Shown: positions 18,734 through 26,707 of the stretch, piece after piece | How the letters are laid out: every line of letters begins with the position of its first letter | Numbering within the stretch: the stretch's first letter is position 1 | Origin: DT-110 sp030148525 | GTDB lineage: Bacteria > Bacteroidota > Bacteroidia > Chitinophagales > Saprospiraceae | Assembly (NCBI GenBank): GCA_965227445.1 | Contig: OZ245751.1 | Span: 3,720,001-3,784,000 of the forward strand | Reading direction: 5' to 3' | DNA: 64,000 bases | Made by a program: the position numbers and the translations under genes | Notes under the pieces: model-generated | What the model saw: only the letters and a program-made list of their open reading frames with translations | Databases searched by the model: none | Told to the model about the DNA's origin: nothing

Positions 18734-19465
18734 CTACTTAAGGCTGTTCGACCTGAGGGTTTTGCTATAGTCCATTACATCTCTTAAATGCAATCGCATA
18801 GCTGCATTGGCTTGTTCTGCTTCCTGGTCGATGATATACTGCAATATGACCTTGTGATCTTCCAGCGCCTTCTGAGCGTGATCATCCTTACATATATCCA
18901 ACTGAATGAAACTACTGATGATATCGGGAACAATGACCAGCATCAACGACTTCAGCACCACATTTTTACCGGCTTCCGCAATTTTGAGGTGAAACATTAA
19001 ATCCTCCTCTACCGCTTGCTCTCCTTTCAACACTTTCTTTTCGTAGGCGTCAAGTGCTTTTTGCATGTTGTCGATATCTTCGCCACTGCGTCGCCGTGCA
19101 GCCAGGCTGGCTGCATTGGTTTCCAGTAACACTCTGGTTTCCACCAATGAAGCGAAATCGCTATCCTCAATTTTTAATACATCCGTAATCAGGCCTTCCA
19201 AAGAAGATATCCCCATACCCGCCACGACCGTACCGCTTTGTGGAAGCGTTTTGAGTATACCGTAGAATTCCAGTTTACGTAAGGCTTCCCGGACATGACT
19301 CCTGCCAACGCCTAGCCGTTCTGCGAGCTTGCGTTCGGGCGGAAGGCGATCCCCCGGTTCTAACTGCCCCGTAGTAATCAACTCCCGTATTTGTCTGATG
19401 ATTTTGTCCACGGGGCTTTCTATAGAGATCTCCTGGAAGTTCTTGAGTATTTTTGACTTGGTCAT
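18734..19465 (-). CDS. FadR-type GntR transcriptional regulator of the alginate locus
   Basis: The 243-residue protein has an N-terminal GntR winged helix (about 16-80: QIRELITTGQLEPGDRLPPE, LAERLGVGRSHVREALRKLE, GILKTLPQSGTVV) and a C-terminal all-helical FCD domain (about 100-235) with LVETRVLLETNAASLAA and late His residues (DHKVILQY, MRLHLRDVM) typical for metal and ligand binding. FCD regulators of this kind often sense uronates or organic acids, and their operators have a GT...AC core. A TTGGTTACCCAA site 38 bases upstream of its ATG suggests autoregulation, and the same motif recurs through the adjacent alginate genes. The ligand may be KDG, DEH or a relative, which is inference. Confidence 0.9.
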   Translation of the reverse strand: MTKSKILKNFQEISIESPVDKIIRQIRELITTGQLEPGDRLPPERKLAERLGVGRSHVREALRKLEFYGILKTLPQSGTVVAGMGISSLEGLITDVLKIEDSDFASLVETRVLLETNAASLAARRRSGEDIDNMQKALDAYEKKVLKGEQAVEEDLMFHLKIAEAGKNVVLKSLMLVIVPDIISSFIQLDICKDDHAQKALEDHKVILQYIIDQEAEQANAAMRLHLRDVMDYSKTLRSNSLK

Positions 19466-19502
19466 TTTGCAAGTAATTTAATGCAGCTTTCGTGCTATTT
19501 AT

Positions 19503-19514
19503 TTGGTTACCCAA
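19503..19514. promoter_or_regulatory. Operator-like site in front of the GntR gene
   Basis: TTGGTTACCCAA differs from the palindrome TTGGTTAACCAA at one central base and lies 38 bases upstream of the regulator ATG, a position suited to autorepression. Confidence 0.6.
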
Positions 19515-19703
19515 TTTAGAAAAATAAAACTATCGCTCCAAGTCTTGGTTACCCCTTCTTTATTCAACAAGTGTCGCTGATACCATTAATTGCATACCTT
19601 AAACCCACACACTCATTATACATTATACAGGTATGATTCCGAAGCATCTCCTGAAAAACCTGTAGCACATTCCATATTTCACGAAAGGATATCGCTCTTA
19701 ACC

Positions 19704-19713
19704 TGGTTAACCA
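19704..19713. promoter_or_regulatory. Operator-like site between the GntR and GT4 genes
   Basis: TGGTTAACCA (within CTGGTTAACCAATT) matches the core palindrome with one outer base changed. It lies 239 bases upstream of the GntR ATG and 200 bases upstream of the plus-strand glycosyltransferase, so it could act on either. The 448-base gap 19466-19913 contains no credible gene. Confidence 0.5.
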
Positions 19714-19913
19714 ATTCAAGCTATTCCCGGATACCTCCGGCTTTTCGCAATGCGTTTTTTGAAATTCCAACCTCTTTCCGATCTTCGTCTGATAGTCTAG
19801 CGGCGAATTGGAACGCACCATTACAACGATATAGCATTATTCCGAATGATTGGTTATTGTAAGGAGTCCGATTCCCCCTTCATATATGGAACCGATGAAA
19901 CAACCAACACAAC

Positions 19914-21053
19914 ATGAACATAGGATTCGACGCTAAGAGACTCTATTGTAATTTTACCGGTTTAGGGAATTACAGCCGCTCCCTGGTGAAGAATGTGCAA
20001 AGTGCCTACCCTCACCACAACTATCACTTATTCACCACGAAGCGTAGAAGCACCCCGGAAACCGACTACTTCTACGACCATGCCGACCTGCAAACCTTCG
20101 TATCCAAGGCGACACTGAAAGCCTACTGGCGTAGTTTTTCTATCGTTAAAAACCTGGAAAACAGGCAGATCGACCTCTACCACGGACTCAGCAACGAAGT
20201 GCCCTTGACCATTAGTCGCAGTACCGTTAAAAGTGTAGTTACCATCCACGATCTGATCTTCAAGGTACTTCCCGATACCTATCCGTTGATCGATCGCTCG
20301 ATCTACGACCTGAAATTCCGGTCCAGTTGCCGTAATGCAGACCGTATCGTTGCCATCAGTGAAAGCACCAAAAAGGATATTATGCAATCCTACGGTATTG
20401 CGTCGGAAAAAATTGATGTCATTTACCAGTCTTGTCACCCTTCCTACTACGAAGCGGATAACCAAACGGATGCTGCGGGTGATCTGGGAAAATACGATCT
20501 GCCTTCGGAGTTTCTGTTATACGTGGGCACCATTGAACCCCGCAAAAACCTCCATACTATTCTGAGTGCCTACCAATATCTTTTAGCAGACCATCAGATC
20601 CCCCTGGTGGTAGTGGGGGGCTTTCGGGGCAAGGCCTACCGGGCATCCATCTTAAAGCAGATCAAAACCTATGGTTTGGGCCAAAAAATCCATTTGATCC
20701 ATGACCTAAAGGGCCAAACCGCCCTGCAAGCCTTATATCGCAAAGCACAAATACTGGTGTATCCCTCCTTTTACGAGGGCTTTGGACTCCCCGTTGCCGA
20801 AGCCCTATTGTGCAAAATACCGGTAGTTACCTCCAACCGGTCATCCCTGCCCGAGGCCGGTGGTCCCGATTCTGCCTACGTAGATCCGACCGATGCTGAA
20901 GAACTTGCACAAGTCATTTCCCGGGTGCTTTCCGACAGCGAGCAGCGTTCAAAAATGATCGACCGGGGATTTAACTACGCCACGCACCAGTTTTCACCAA
21001 GGAGGGTTACGGAGCAGATGATGGCTTGTTACGCAAAGACCATGGAGCAATAA
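19914..21053 (+). CDS. Glycosyltransferase family 4 (GT-B)
   Basis: The 379-residue protein has the GT4 layout: an N-terminal Rossmann domain opening with MNIGFDAKRL and a GLGNYSRSL loop, and a C-terminal nucleotide-sugar domain with FLLYVGTIEPRKNL and the EX7E-type motif in YEGFGLPVAEALLCKIPVVTSN. It has no signal peptide or membrane helix and is presumably a cytoplasmic or membrane-associated retaining transferase using an NDP-sugar. It stands alone, with no capsule or O-antigen genes nearby. It is transcribed away from the GntR regulator and shares its intergenic region. The acceptor is unknown. Confidence 0.88.
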   Translation: MNIGFDAKRLYCNFTGLGNYSRSLVKNVQSAYPHHNYHLFTTKRRSTPETDYFYDHADLQTFVSKATLKAYWRSFSIVKNLENRQIDLYHGLSNEVPLTISRSTVKSVVTIHDLIFKVLPDTYPLIDRSIYDLKFRSSCRNADRIVAISESTKKDIMQSYGIASEKIDVIYQSCHPSYYEADNQTDAAGDLGKYDLPSEFLLYVGTIEPRKNLHTILSAYQYLLADHQIPLVVVGGFRGKAYRASILKQIKTYGLGQKIHLIHDLKGQTALQALYRKAQILVYPSFYEGFGLPVAEALLCKIPVVTSNRSSLPEAGGPDSAYVDPTDAEELAQVISRVLSDSEQRSKMIDRGFNYATHQFSPRRVTEQMMACYAKTMEQ

Positions 21054-21313
21054 CCCACGGTTGATGTTTTTTTTCATTCTGAGCTACGGTCAGAATGTAC
21101 TGATTATGCTTTCGTATTACTGTTTTATTTCTAGACAAATTTGAACCATTTTGTTTTTACAAAATGTTTTGTATATCATCATCAACAAATAATGACACAC
21201 AGGCACTTTGATGTAAAAAATTAGCATCAAAAGATTTTGACGATCATTATTGAAGAAATTTTAACAACAAAAGAGCCATGGCCTTTTCGAAAAAGATGAT
21301 TCGTTATGGAATT

Positions 21314-21358
21314 TAGAGCGTGTTTGGGATTTATCCTTTGGACTGCAAATGTCTATTA
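21314..21358. repeat. Half copy of repeat element A
   Basis: The first 45 bases of element A (TAGAGCGTGTTTGGGATTTA through AATGTCTATTA) are present. They are joined directly to element B, and the rest of element A is missing, in contrast to the intact interrupted copy at 38217. The right half was probably deleted after element B inserted. Confidence 0.75.
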
Positions 21359-21457
21359 TACCGACAACGAAGTGGTTTGGGAATCCAAACCACTTCGAGT
21401 CGAGTATATACTCGCGTGAAAAGGTTTGGCAAAGCCCAAACCTTTTCGGAAGCGGTA
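21359..21457. repeat. Repeat element B, copy 2 (99 bp), inserted in element A
   Basis: It begins TACCGACAACGAAGTGG and ends GGAAGCGGTA with TA on both sides (21357-21358 and 21458-21459). The sequence is nearly identical to the 38262 copy and sits at the same position within element A. Confidence 0.85.
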
Positions 21458-21589
21458 TAGTATAAGCCATTACTGACCGTCACAAACGAATTGGCAACGA
21501 TGTGGGAGCCAGATAATATACTGTAGAGCTTCCCTTAGCCTTCGTGAACCACTGAAGTGGTAAAACGTAATAGGATCCCTGGCCTGTCA

Positions 21590-21616
21590 CCACCGCTGAA
21601 GCGGTGGCTTTATTAT
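21590..21616. repeat. GC-rich hairpin CCACCGCT/AGCGGTGG followed by T-rich tract
   Basis: An 8-base perfect stem with a GA loop is followed by CTTTATTAT. A smaller hairpin, CCACTGAAGTGG, precedes it at 21549-21560. It could be a weak plus-strand terminator, but the nearest plus-strand gene ends more than 500 bases upstream. The rest of the gap 21054-21754 holds elements A/B and short GGACCATGG-type repeats. Confidence 0.35.
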
Positions 21617-21636
21617 CCCGGCATCCTCATCGGGAA

Positions 21637-21742
21637 CCGTGGGCCGTGAACCGTGGACCTTGGACCTTGGACCATGGACCGTGCATGCCTGCCGAAGCCC
21701 ATACGGGCGTATGCCTTGGCGTAGGCGGGGACCTTGGACCAT
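21637..21742. repeat. GGACCTTGG/GGACCATGG short repeats with a 44-bp palindromic unit
   Basis: Several near-identical 9-10-base units (CCGTGGACC, TTGGACC, CATGGACC) run in tandem. They surround a 44-base unit at 21687-21730 (GCCTGCCGAAGCCCATACGG through GGCGTAGGCGGGG) that recurs at 28785-28828. Related GGACCATGG units occur at 30090-30110 and 30345-30385. Confidence 0.6.
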
Positions 21743-21754
21743 AGTCTTCTATAC

Positions 21755-23206
21755 TCACCCTTTCAGTACCGCCTCCGCCTCGATCTCCACCAGATACTCA
21801 TCCCCGATCAGATCGGCCCGAATGAGCGTATTAGCCGGCTGAATATGTCCCAATCGCTCCCCGTGGACCCGGGAGATCACTTCCCAATCCTCCATGCGTT
21901 GCACGTACACGCGGGTGCGCACCAGATCTTCCAGGCGACCACCGAACGACTGGATCGCCCCTTCGATCTTATCAATCACGAAGTGGGTCTGGGCCGCCGG
22001 ATTATCCCCGCCCACGCAGCGGTCCCCGTGGGTAGCGGTGGTTCCCGAGATCAGGATGCGATCCCCGATCCGCACGGCCCGGCTGAAGCCCGCCAGATCC
22101 TCCCAGATGGTTCCGCTAAGAGCTTTCTGATGCCCCTCCCCTATCTCCTGCACCGGAAAAGGCGGCGGCAGGGTGTCCAGATGGTGACTCAAATCCCCCG
22201 AAGCGGTCAGAAAGGGTGGCTTACGATACTCATCGCCGCAGCGGCCGGGAATGGGATGCAGCTGTTCGAGGGCTGCCCGGATCTGATCCTGATCCTCCGC
22301 TGTATAGTCAAATTCGAAGATGCGCAGGTTATCGGCTATCCGGTTGCTTTGTCCCAGGCGGGCGCCGATGATGATGCCGCCCACGGCCTCCTGTTCCAGC
22401 ATGTACCGGCAGGCAATATTGGCCATGGATACCTTCTTGGCTTTCGCCAAAAGCTGAAGCGTGCGTAATAGTCCCTGAAAAGCATCCCAGCCACCGGCCT
22501 GATCGATAAAACGCTTATACTTCATCTGCGACCAGGTCCGCATCTGGTCGGCCGGAATATCGGGCTGGCCGACCCACTGCTCGCTCAGCATTCCTCCCGC
22601 CAGGGTACCAAAGGCCAGGATCTTTACGCCGTGCCGGCGGCAAACTTCCGTCATGGCACCACGCGCCCGCTGATCAATGAGGGAATAGGATACCTGATTT
22701 GATACCACCTCAATACCACTGCGCAGTACCAGGTCCAGGTGGGCCGCATCAAAATTGGTGAGGCCCAGGTGTCTGATCAGCCCCTCTTCCTTCAATTCCT
22801 GCAGCCAGTACAGGTCATCCAGGTAGCTGGCATCAGCGTAATTCCAGGCGTGGTACTGCAGCAGATCCAGTTGCTCCAGCTGCAGGCGATCCCGGGCCCT
22901 TTGCACGGCCTGCCGTACTTTTTCTTTACTACCCTTCCCCGGCTCAGGCACCCACTTGGTTAGCAATTGCACACCATCCCCCACTTTTTTGCGAAAGCGC
23001 CCGGAAATAAGCTCCGCCGAACCGTAGTGATCCGCCATATCGAAGGTGGTCAGTCCCGCCTCCAGGTAAGGACGCATGGCCTCGGCTGCTTTTTCGCGAT
23101 CGAGCTGATTTCCGTCCCGCTCCATATCGGCAATCTGCCACAGGCCGGTGAGGATCTTGGATATGGGTAGGTCATCGGCGAGAAGAGTGGTTGGGATGGT
23201 TGACAT
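21755..23206 (-). CDS. Aldo/keto reductase fused to a C-terminal RidA-like domain
   Basis: The 483-residue protein has two parts. Residues of about 8-315 are an aldo/keto reductase with the tetrad Asp56, Tyr61 (FDMADHYGSAE), Lys84 (LLTKWV) and His119 (LLQYHAWNY). Residues of about 345-483 form a RidA/YjgF/UK114-like domain (FSRAVRIGDRILISGTTA, LVRTRVYVQRMEDWEVISRVHGE, IRADLIGDEYLVEIEAEAV). RidA proteins hydrolyse reactive enamine/imine intermediates or bind small metabolites; the canonical RidA Arg appears to be within LVRTRVYV. The two halves are in one uninterrupted frame. A fused enzyme could reduce a carbonyl and clear an imine by-product, which is inference. No obvious operon partner; the APC permease lies about 190 bases upstream. 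Confidence 0.9.
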   Translation of the reverse strand: MSTIPTTLLADDLPISKILTGLWQIADMERDGNQLDREKAAEAMRPYLEAGLTTFDMADHYGSAELISGRFRKKVGDGVQLLTKWVPEPGKGSKEKVRQAVQRARDRLQLEQLDLLQYHAWNYADASYLDDLYWLQELKEEGLIRHLGLTNFDAAHLDLVLRSGIEVVSNQVSYSLIDQRARGAMTEVCRRHGVKILAFGTLAGGMLSEQWVGQPDIPADQMRTWSQMKYKRFIDQAGGWDAFQGLLRTLQLLAKAKKVSMANIACRYMLEQEAVGGIIIGARLGQSNRIADNLRIFEFDYTAEDQDQIRAALEQLHPIPGRCGDEYRKPPFLTASGDLSHHLDTLPPPFPVQEIGEGHQKALSGTIWEDLAGFSRAVRIGDRILISGTTATHGDRCVGGDNPAAQTHFVIDKIEGAIQSFGGRLEDLVRTRVYVQRMEDWEVISRVHGERLGHIQPANTLIRADLIGDEYLVEIEAEAVLKG

Positions 23207-23398
23207 TTGGTTTGTATTAATTATTAATTTTTAGTGTTTAATTTTTAATTAATCAATTAATTAAAAATTAAGCATTCAACATTCATCATTCCTGTGGCCG
23301 TTCATGTCCCCAATTACCCCATAACCATGGCCTCCGTAGCTTCAGCGAAGGAGGCCGACTTCCGATTTCCGCTCTCCGATTTCAGATTTCCGATTTCT

Positions 23399-24889
23399 CT
23401 AGGGTAATTCTTTAAATACAGCCCTGACCTTCACCCCCGCACGCCGCAATTGCCGCCAGCGCCAGGCGAAGATCAGGGATGCCAGTCCGAGGACGATCAG
23501 CCACACCCAGGTGGAATGAAAGTACCAGCCATCGACCTCGGCCCGCAGATCTTTTGTCGTGTGGACCACGAGAAATACGGTTAACAGCAACGCACCACTG
23601 GTCGCCAGCACCCGTTGTACGGATCGTCTTTTGAAAACCGATACCCCGGCGGCCAGCTTCGGATTAATAGTTGGCAAAAATAAAACGGTGATGCACATCA
23701 GCAGGAAGTTGACCAGCATGGCTGTCACCATAATGTCGATACCCAGAAAGAAATCACCGGCCAGGTGGCTGCCAATGATACCGATGCTGGCCATGCCGCC
23801 ACTCACCAGGATGGCCACGTAGGGTGTCTGGTACCGGGGGTGAATCCGGGCTACCCCTTTCGGAAAAATACCGTCCTCGGCCCAGGCAAACATCAGGCGC
23901 GACACCGACAGCAACATGGCGGGCAGATCATTGATCAGGGCAATGGCCGCCCCCAGGATGATCACTACTGCCCACTCCGGTGACAGTACATAGCCCAGCA
24001 GGCCGGGAGCCGAAATATCGCGCTGCATGGCTTCTTCGGCAACGAAGGGCCAGGGCACTACGTGGTATACGGCAGCCGTAAACAGGAAGTAATACGTCCC
24101 CACACCCAATACCGCGATAGCAATGGCCAGGGGTAAGTTTCGCTGGGGACGCCGGGCTTCCCCGCCCGCCTGGGCGATGGAATCAAAACCAATGAAACTG
24201 GAGAATAACAGGGCCGCCGCGGTCAGTATAGTGCTAAACGATAAAGAAGCATTCCCCCGGGGAACGGCCCTACCTTCGCGCTCCATCAGCCCGCTGGCAA
24301 AAGCCTCGGGACTGTGGTAAAACCCGGCAATAATCACGATGATACCCAATCCGAACATGAGGATCATTAATGGGATCAGGGTGCGTTCATAAAACCGCAG
24401 TCCGATGATGTTGATACCCACGAACAACCACAGTAAGGCCAGCGCCAGGCCAACACGCACCGACCCAATGTCCAGCCAGGCGGCCCAGGCCGACCACTCC
24501 ATGGCTACCGCAATATCGCGAAAGAAGGGAATGATGATGTAGGAGATCACGCCAATGGCGATCGATAACCCAAACCACTGCGAAAAACTGGCTACGAAGC
24601 CGAGGTAGGGATGCAAACCCCGACTGGCAAAGATATAGCTCCCGCCGGCCCGGGGCATAGCCGAGGCCAGGATGGCGTAGGCCGCCGCGGCCAGCAGAGC
24701 AGGTATGGCCGCCAGTACAAAGGCGGGTAAGACATTGGGGCCGATTCCCGGTACATTACGCTGGATCATAAAGGGTACCACGTAGACCGATGCTCCCAAC
24801 ATGGAACAAATGCCCGTAGCGGCCAAGCCCAGCAGGCCTAATTGTCGACGTAATCCGCTGGAGGGAGGAGTGCCTGATTGTTCTTTCAT
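23399..24889 (-). CDS. APC-superfamily amino acid permease
   Basis: The 496-residue protein has about 12 hydrophobic helices and the signature first helix of the amino acid-polyamine-organocation family (LGLAATGICSMLGASVYVVPFMI), then PRAGGSYIFASRGLHPYLGF between helices 2 and 3, and SSFIGFDSIAQAGGEARRPQRNLP near helix 6. It is a cytoplasmic-membrane transporter. The substrate cannot be read from sequence. It is the last of three consecutive minus-strand transporters, about 90 bases downstream of the SulP gene. The 192-base gap after it (23207-23398) holds AT-rich sequence and short CCGATTTC repeats. Confidence 0.88.
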   Translation of the reverse strand: MKEQSGTPPSSGLRRQLGLLGLAATGICSMLGASVYVVPFMIQRNVPGIGPNVLPAFVLAAIPALLAAAAYAILASAMPRAGGSYIFASRGLHPYLGFVASFSQWFGLSIAIGVISYIIIPFFRDIAVAMEWSAWAAWLDIGSVRVGLALALLWLFVGINIIGLRFYERTLIPLMILMFGLGIIVIIAGFYHSPEAFASGLMEREGRAVPRGNASLSFSTILTAAALLFSSFIGFDSIAQAGGEARRPQRNLPLAIAIAVLGVGTYYFLFTAAVYHVVPWPFVAEEAMQRDISAPGLLGYVLSPEWAVVIILGAAIALINDLPAMLLSVSRLMFAWAEDGIFPKGVARIHPRYQTPYVAILVSGGMASIGIIGSHLAGDFFLGIDIMVTAMLVNFLLMCITVLFLPTINPKLAAGVSVFKRRSVQRVLATSGALLLTVFLVVHTTKDLRAEVDGWYFHSTWVWLIVLGLASLIFAWRWRQLRRAGVKVRAVFKELP

Positions 24890-24978
24890 ACCTTACCGAA
24901 TGGGTGTTCTTTTGCAGCCCCTAAGATCGTAAAAGGAGTCGATTTTTCATGGCACCCGCAAAGGAAGCCAGTACGAAC

Positions 24979-26703
24979 TTAATCACTATCCAACAGATAC
25001 TGTTCCAGGCGGTCCCCGGAGTCGTTTTCATCCTGCAGGCGCAGAGCCGTTTTAACGGCATCATGCAGGGTGGGATGATACCGCCGGGGATCTTTCAGTT
25101 TAGGGCTCTCCGATTTTTTAAGGATATCCCGTACTGGTCCGATCAGGCCGGAAATATAGAGTTCCATGCCCTGATCCTCCAGGTCATCGATCAGGATACT
25201 CAGGGATTCCATGGCGGTCACATCCATATCGCTGATGGTGGTACCATCGATGATCACGTATTTGAGCGGTTTATTATCCAGGCTCTTCTGAAGGATATAC
25301 TTTTTAAAAAAGCCCGCATTGACAAAGGAAAACGAAGCATCGATCCGCAAAATCAGCACGCCCCGCAGCTTTTGGGCCTCCTCAAAGCGCTCTACATTCC
25401 GGAAATCACGGGTGCCGGGCAATAGGCCCAATTCGGCCGAGGTGGGTTTACCCAGTTTGATCAGGATCGCCAGGGCGGAGGCCGAAATCCCGATGATCAC
25501 CCCCTCCTGAATACCGATCACCAGGACGGCAAAAAAAGTGATGAATGCAATAGTCGCATCGCGGCGTTTAGCGTGGAACAGGTAGCGTATTTCTTTGAGA
25601 TCGATCAGTCCGGTCACCGACAGGACGATGATGGCACTCAGCAAATTCTTGGGTAATTGTTCAAAAACCGGGGTCAAAAACAACAGGGTTAAGACCATCA
25701 ATGCGCCGGAAAGCACATTAAAAAAGCTGGTCCGGGCCCCTGTTTCGCGGGCAATGGCAGAGCGGGAAAAACTTCCCGAGACGGGGGGCGACTGAAAAAA
25801 GCCACCGACGAGGTTCGCGCTGCCAACGGCCACCAGTTCCCGGTTGGGGTCGGTCGTGTATCCGTCTTTGCGGGCGTAGGTTTTCGACAGGGACGCGATC
25901 GACATAAACTGGATCAGGGCCAGAGTCAGGGCCGTTCCGAATACACTCCGTATTTCTCCGAGTGCTATCTGATCCCATCGGAATGAGGGAAGACCCTCCG
26001 GAATAGCGCCAATCTGTTGAATACCGTAGCTGGCAGGGTCGACAAATACCAGGGCCAAAAGCGTTGCCCCCATGAGTAATACCGAACCGGGAATCCGCCT
26101 GACCCACTTTTTTAGCGAAAGCAAAGCCACTAAAAAAACGAGGCTTGAAAACAGTGTAGCCGGATGATATCCGCTCATCTCCTGAAACAAGAATATCAGT
26201 ATGCGGTGAATAAACTGGGAGCTTTCGATCTCTACCCCCAGGAGGGTATCGAGCTGACTGGCAATAATGATGACCGGTGCCGCAATCGTGAAGCCTGAAA
26301 TTACCGGCCGGGCAATAAGGTTAAAGGCCAGCCCCAACCGAAAGGCACCCATCAGGATCTGGATCAATCCGGTAAGCGACGCAATGAACAGGGCATACTG
26401 TACGCGTTGAACAGGATCATCACCGGCTAATGTACCCAGCCCGGCCGACAGGATCAGCATATCCAGGGCCACCGGCCCAATCGCCAGATTGCGGGATTGC
26501 CCGAGCAAGGGGTACAAAAAGAGCGGAATGAGTCCACCGTATAAGCCCAGAATGGGCGGCAATCCGGCAATGGTCGCGTAGGCCATTCCCTGGGGAATAA
26601 GCACCACGCCTACGATGAGTCCGGCCACCAGGTCCTTGCGGAAGGTCGACCACTGATATTGCTTAACGGGCTCCAGAAACGAATAAAAAGATGTCCACTT
26701 CAT
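24979..26703 (-). CDS. SulP family anion permease with STAS domain
   Basis: The 574-residue protein has the SulP core: an N-terminal DLVAGLIVGVVLIPQGMAYATIAGLPPILGLYGGLIP block, a conserved LVGGFFQSPPVSGSFSRSAI segment, and 10-12 hydrophobic helices. A C-terminal STAS domain spans about residues 440-560 (LRGVLILRIDASFSFVNAGFF, YVIIDGTTISDMDVTAMESL). SulP carriers move sulfate, bicarbonate or other anions. The start lies 4 bases after the stop codon of the SLC13-type permease, so the two are very likely one operon. Substrate is not determined by sequence. Confidence 0.9.
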   Translation of the reverse strand: MKWTSFYSFLEPVKQYQWSTFRKDLVAGLIVGVVLIPQGMAYATIAGLPPILGLYGGLIPLFLYPLLGQSRNLAIGPVALDMLILSAGLGTLAGDDPVQRVQYALFIASLTGLIQILMGAFRLGLAFNLIARPVISGFTIAAPVIIIASQLDTLLGVEIESSQFIHRILIFLFQEMSGYHPATLFSSLVFLVALLSLKKWVRRIPGSVLLMGATLLALVFVDPASYGIQQIGAIPEGLPSFRWDQIALGEIRSVFGTALTLALIQFMSIASLSKTYARKDGYTTDPNRELVAVGSANLVGGFFQSPPVSGSFSRSAIARETGARTSFFNVLSGALMVLTLLFLTPVFEQLPKNLLSAIIVLSVTGLIDLKEIRYLFHAKRRDATIAFITFFAVLVIGIQEGVIIGISASALAILIKLGKPTSAELGLLPGTRDFRNVERFEEAQKLRGVLILRIDASFSFVNAGFFKKYILQKSLDNKPLKYVIIDGTTISDMDVTAMESLSILIDDLEDQGMELYISGLIGPVRDILKKSESPKLKDPRRYHPTLHDAVKTALRLQDENDSGDRLEQYLLDSD

Positions 26704-26707
26704 AACA

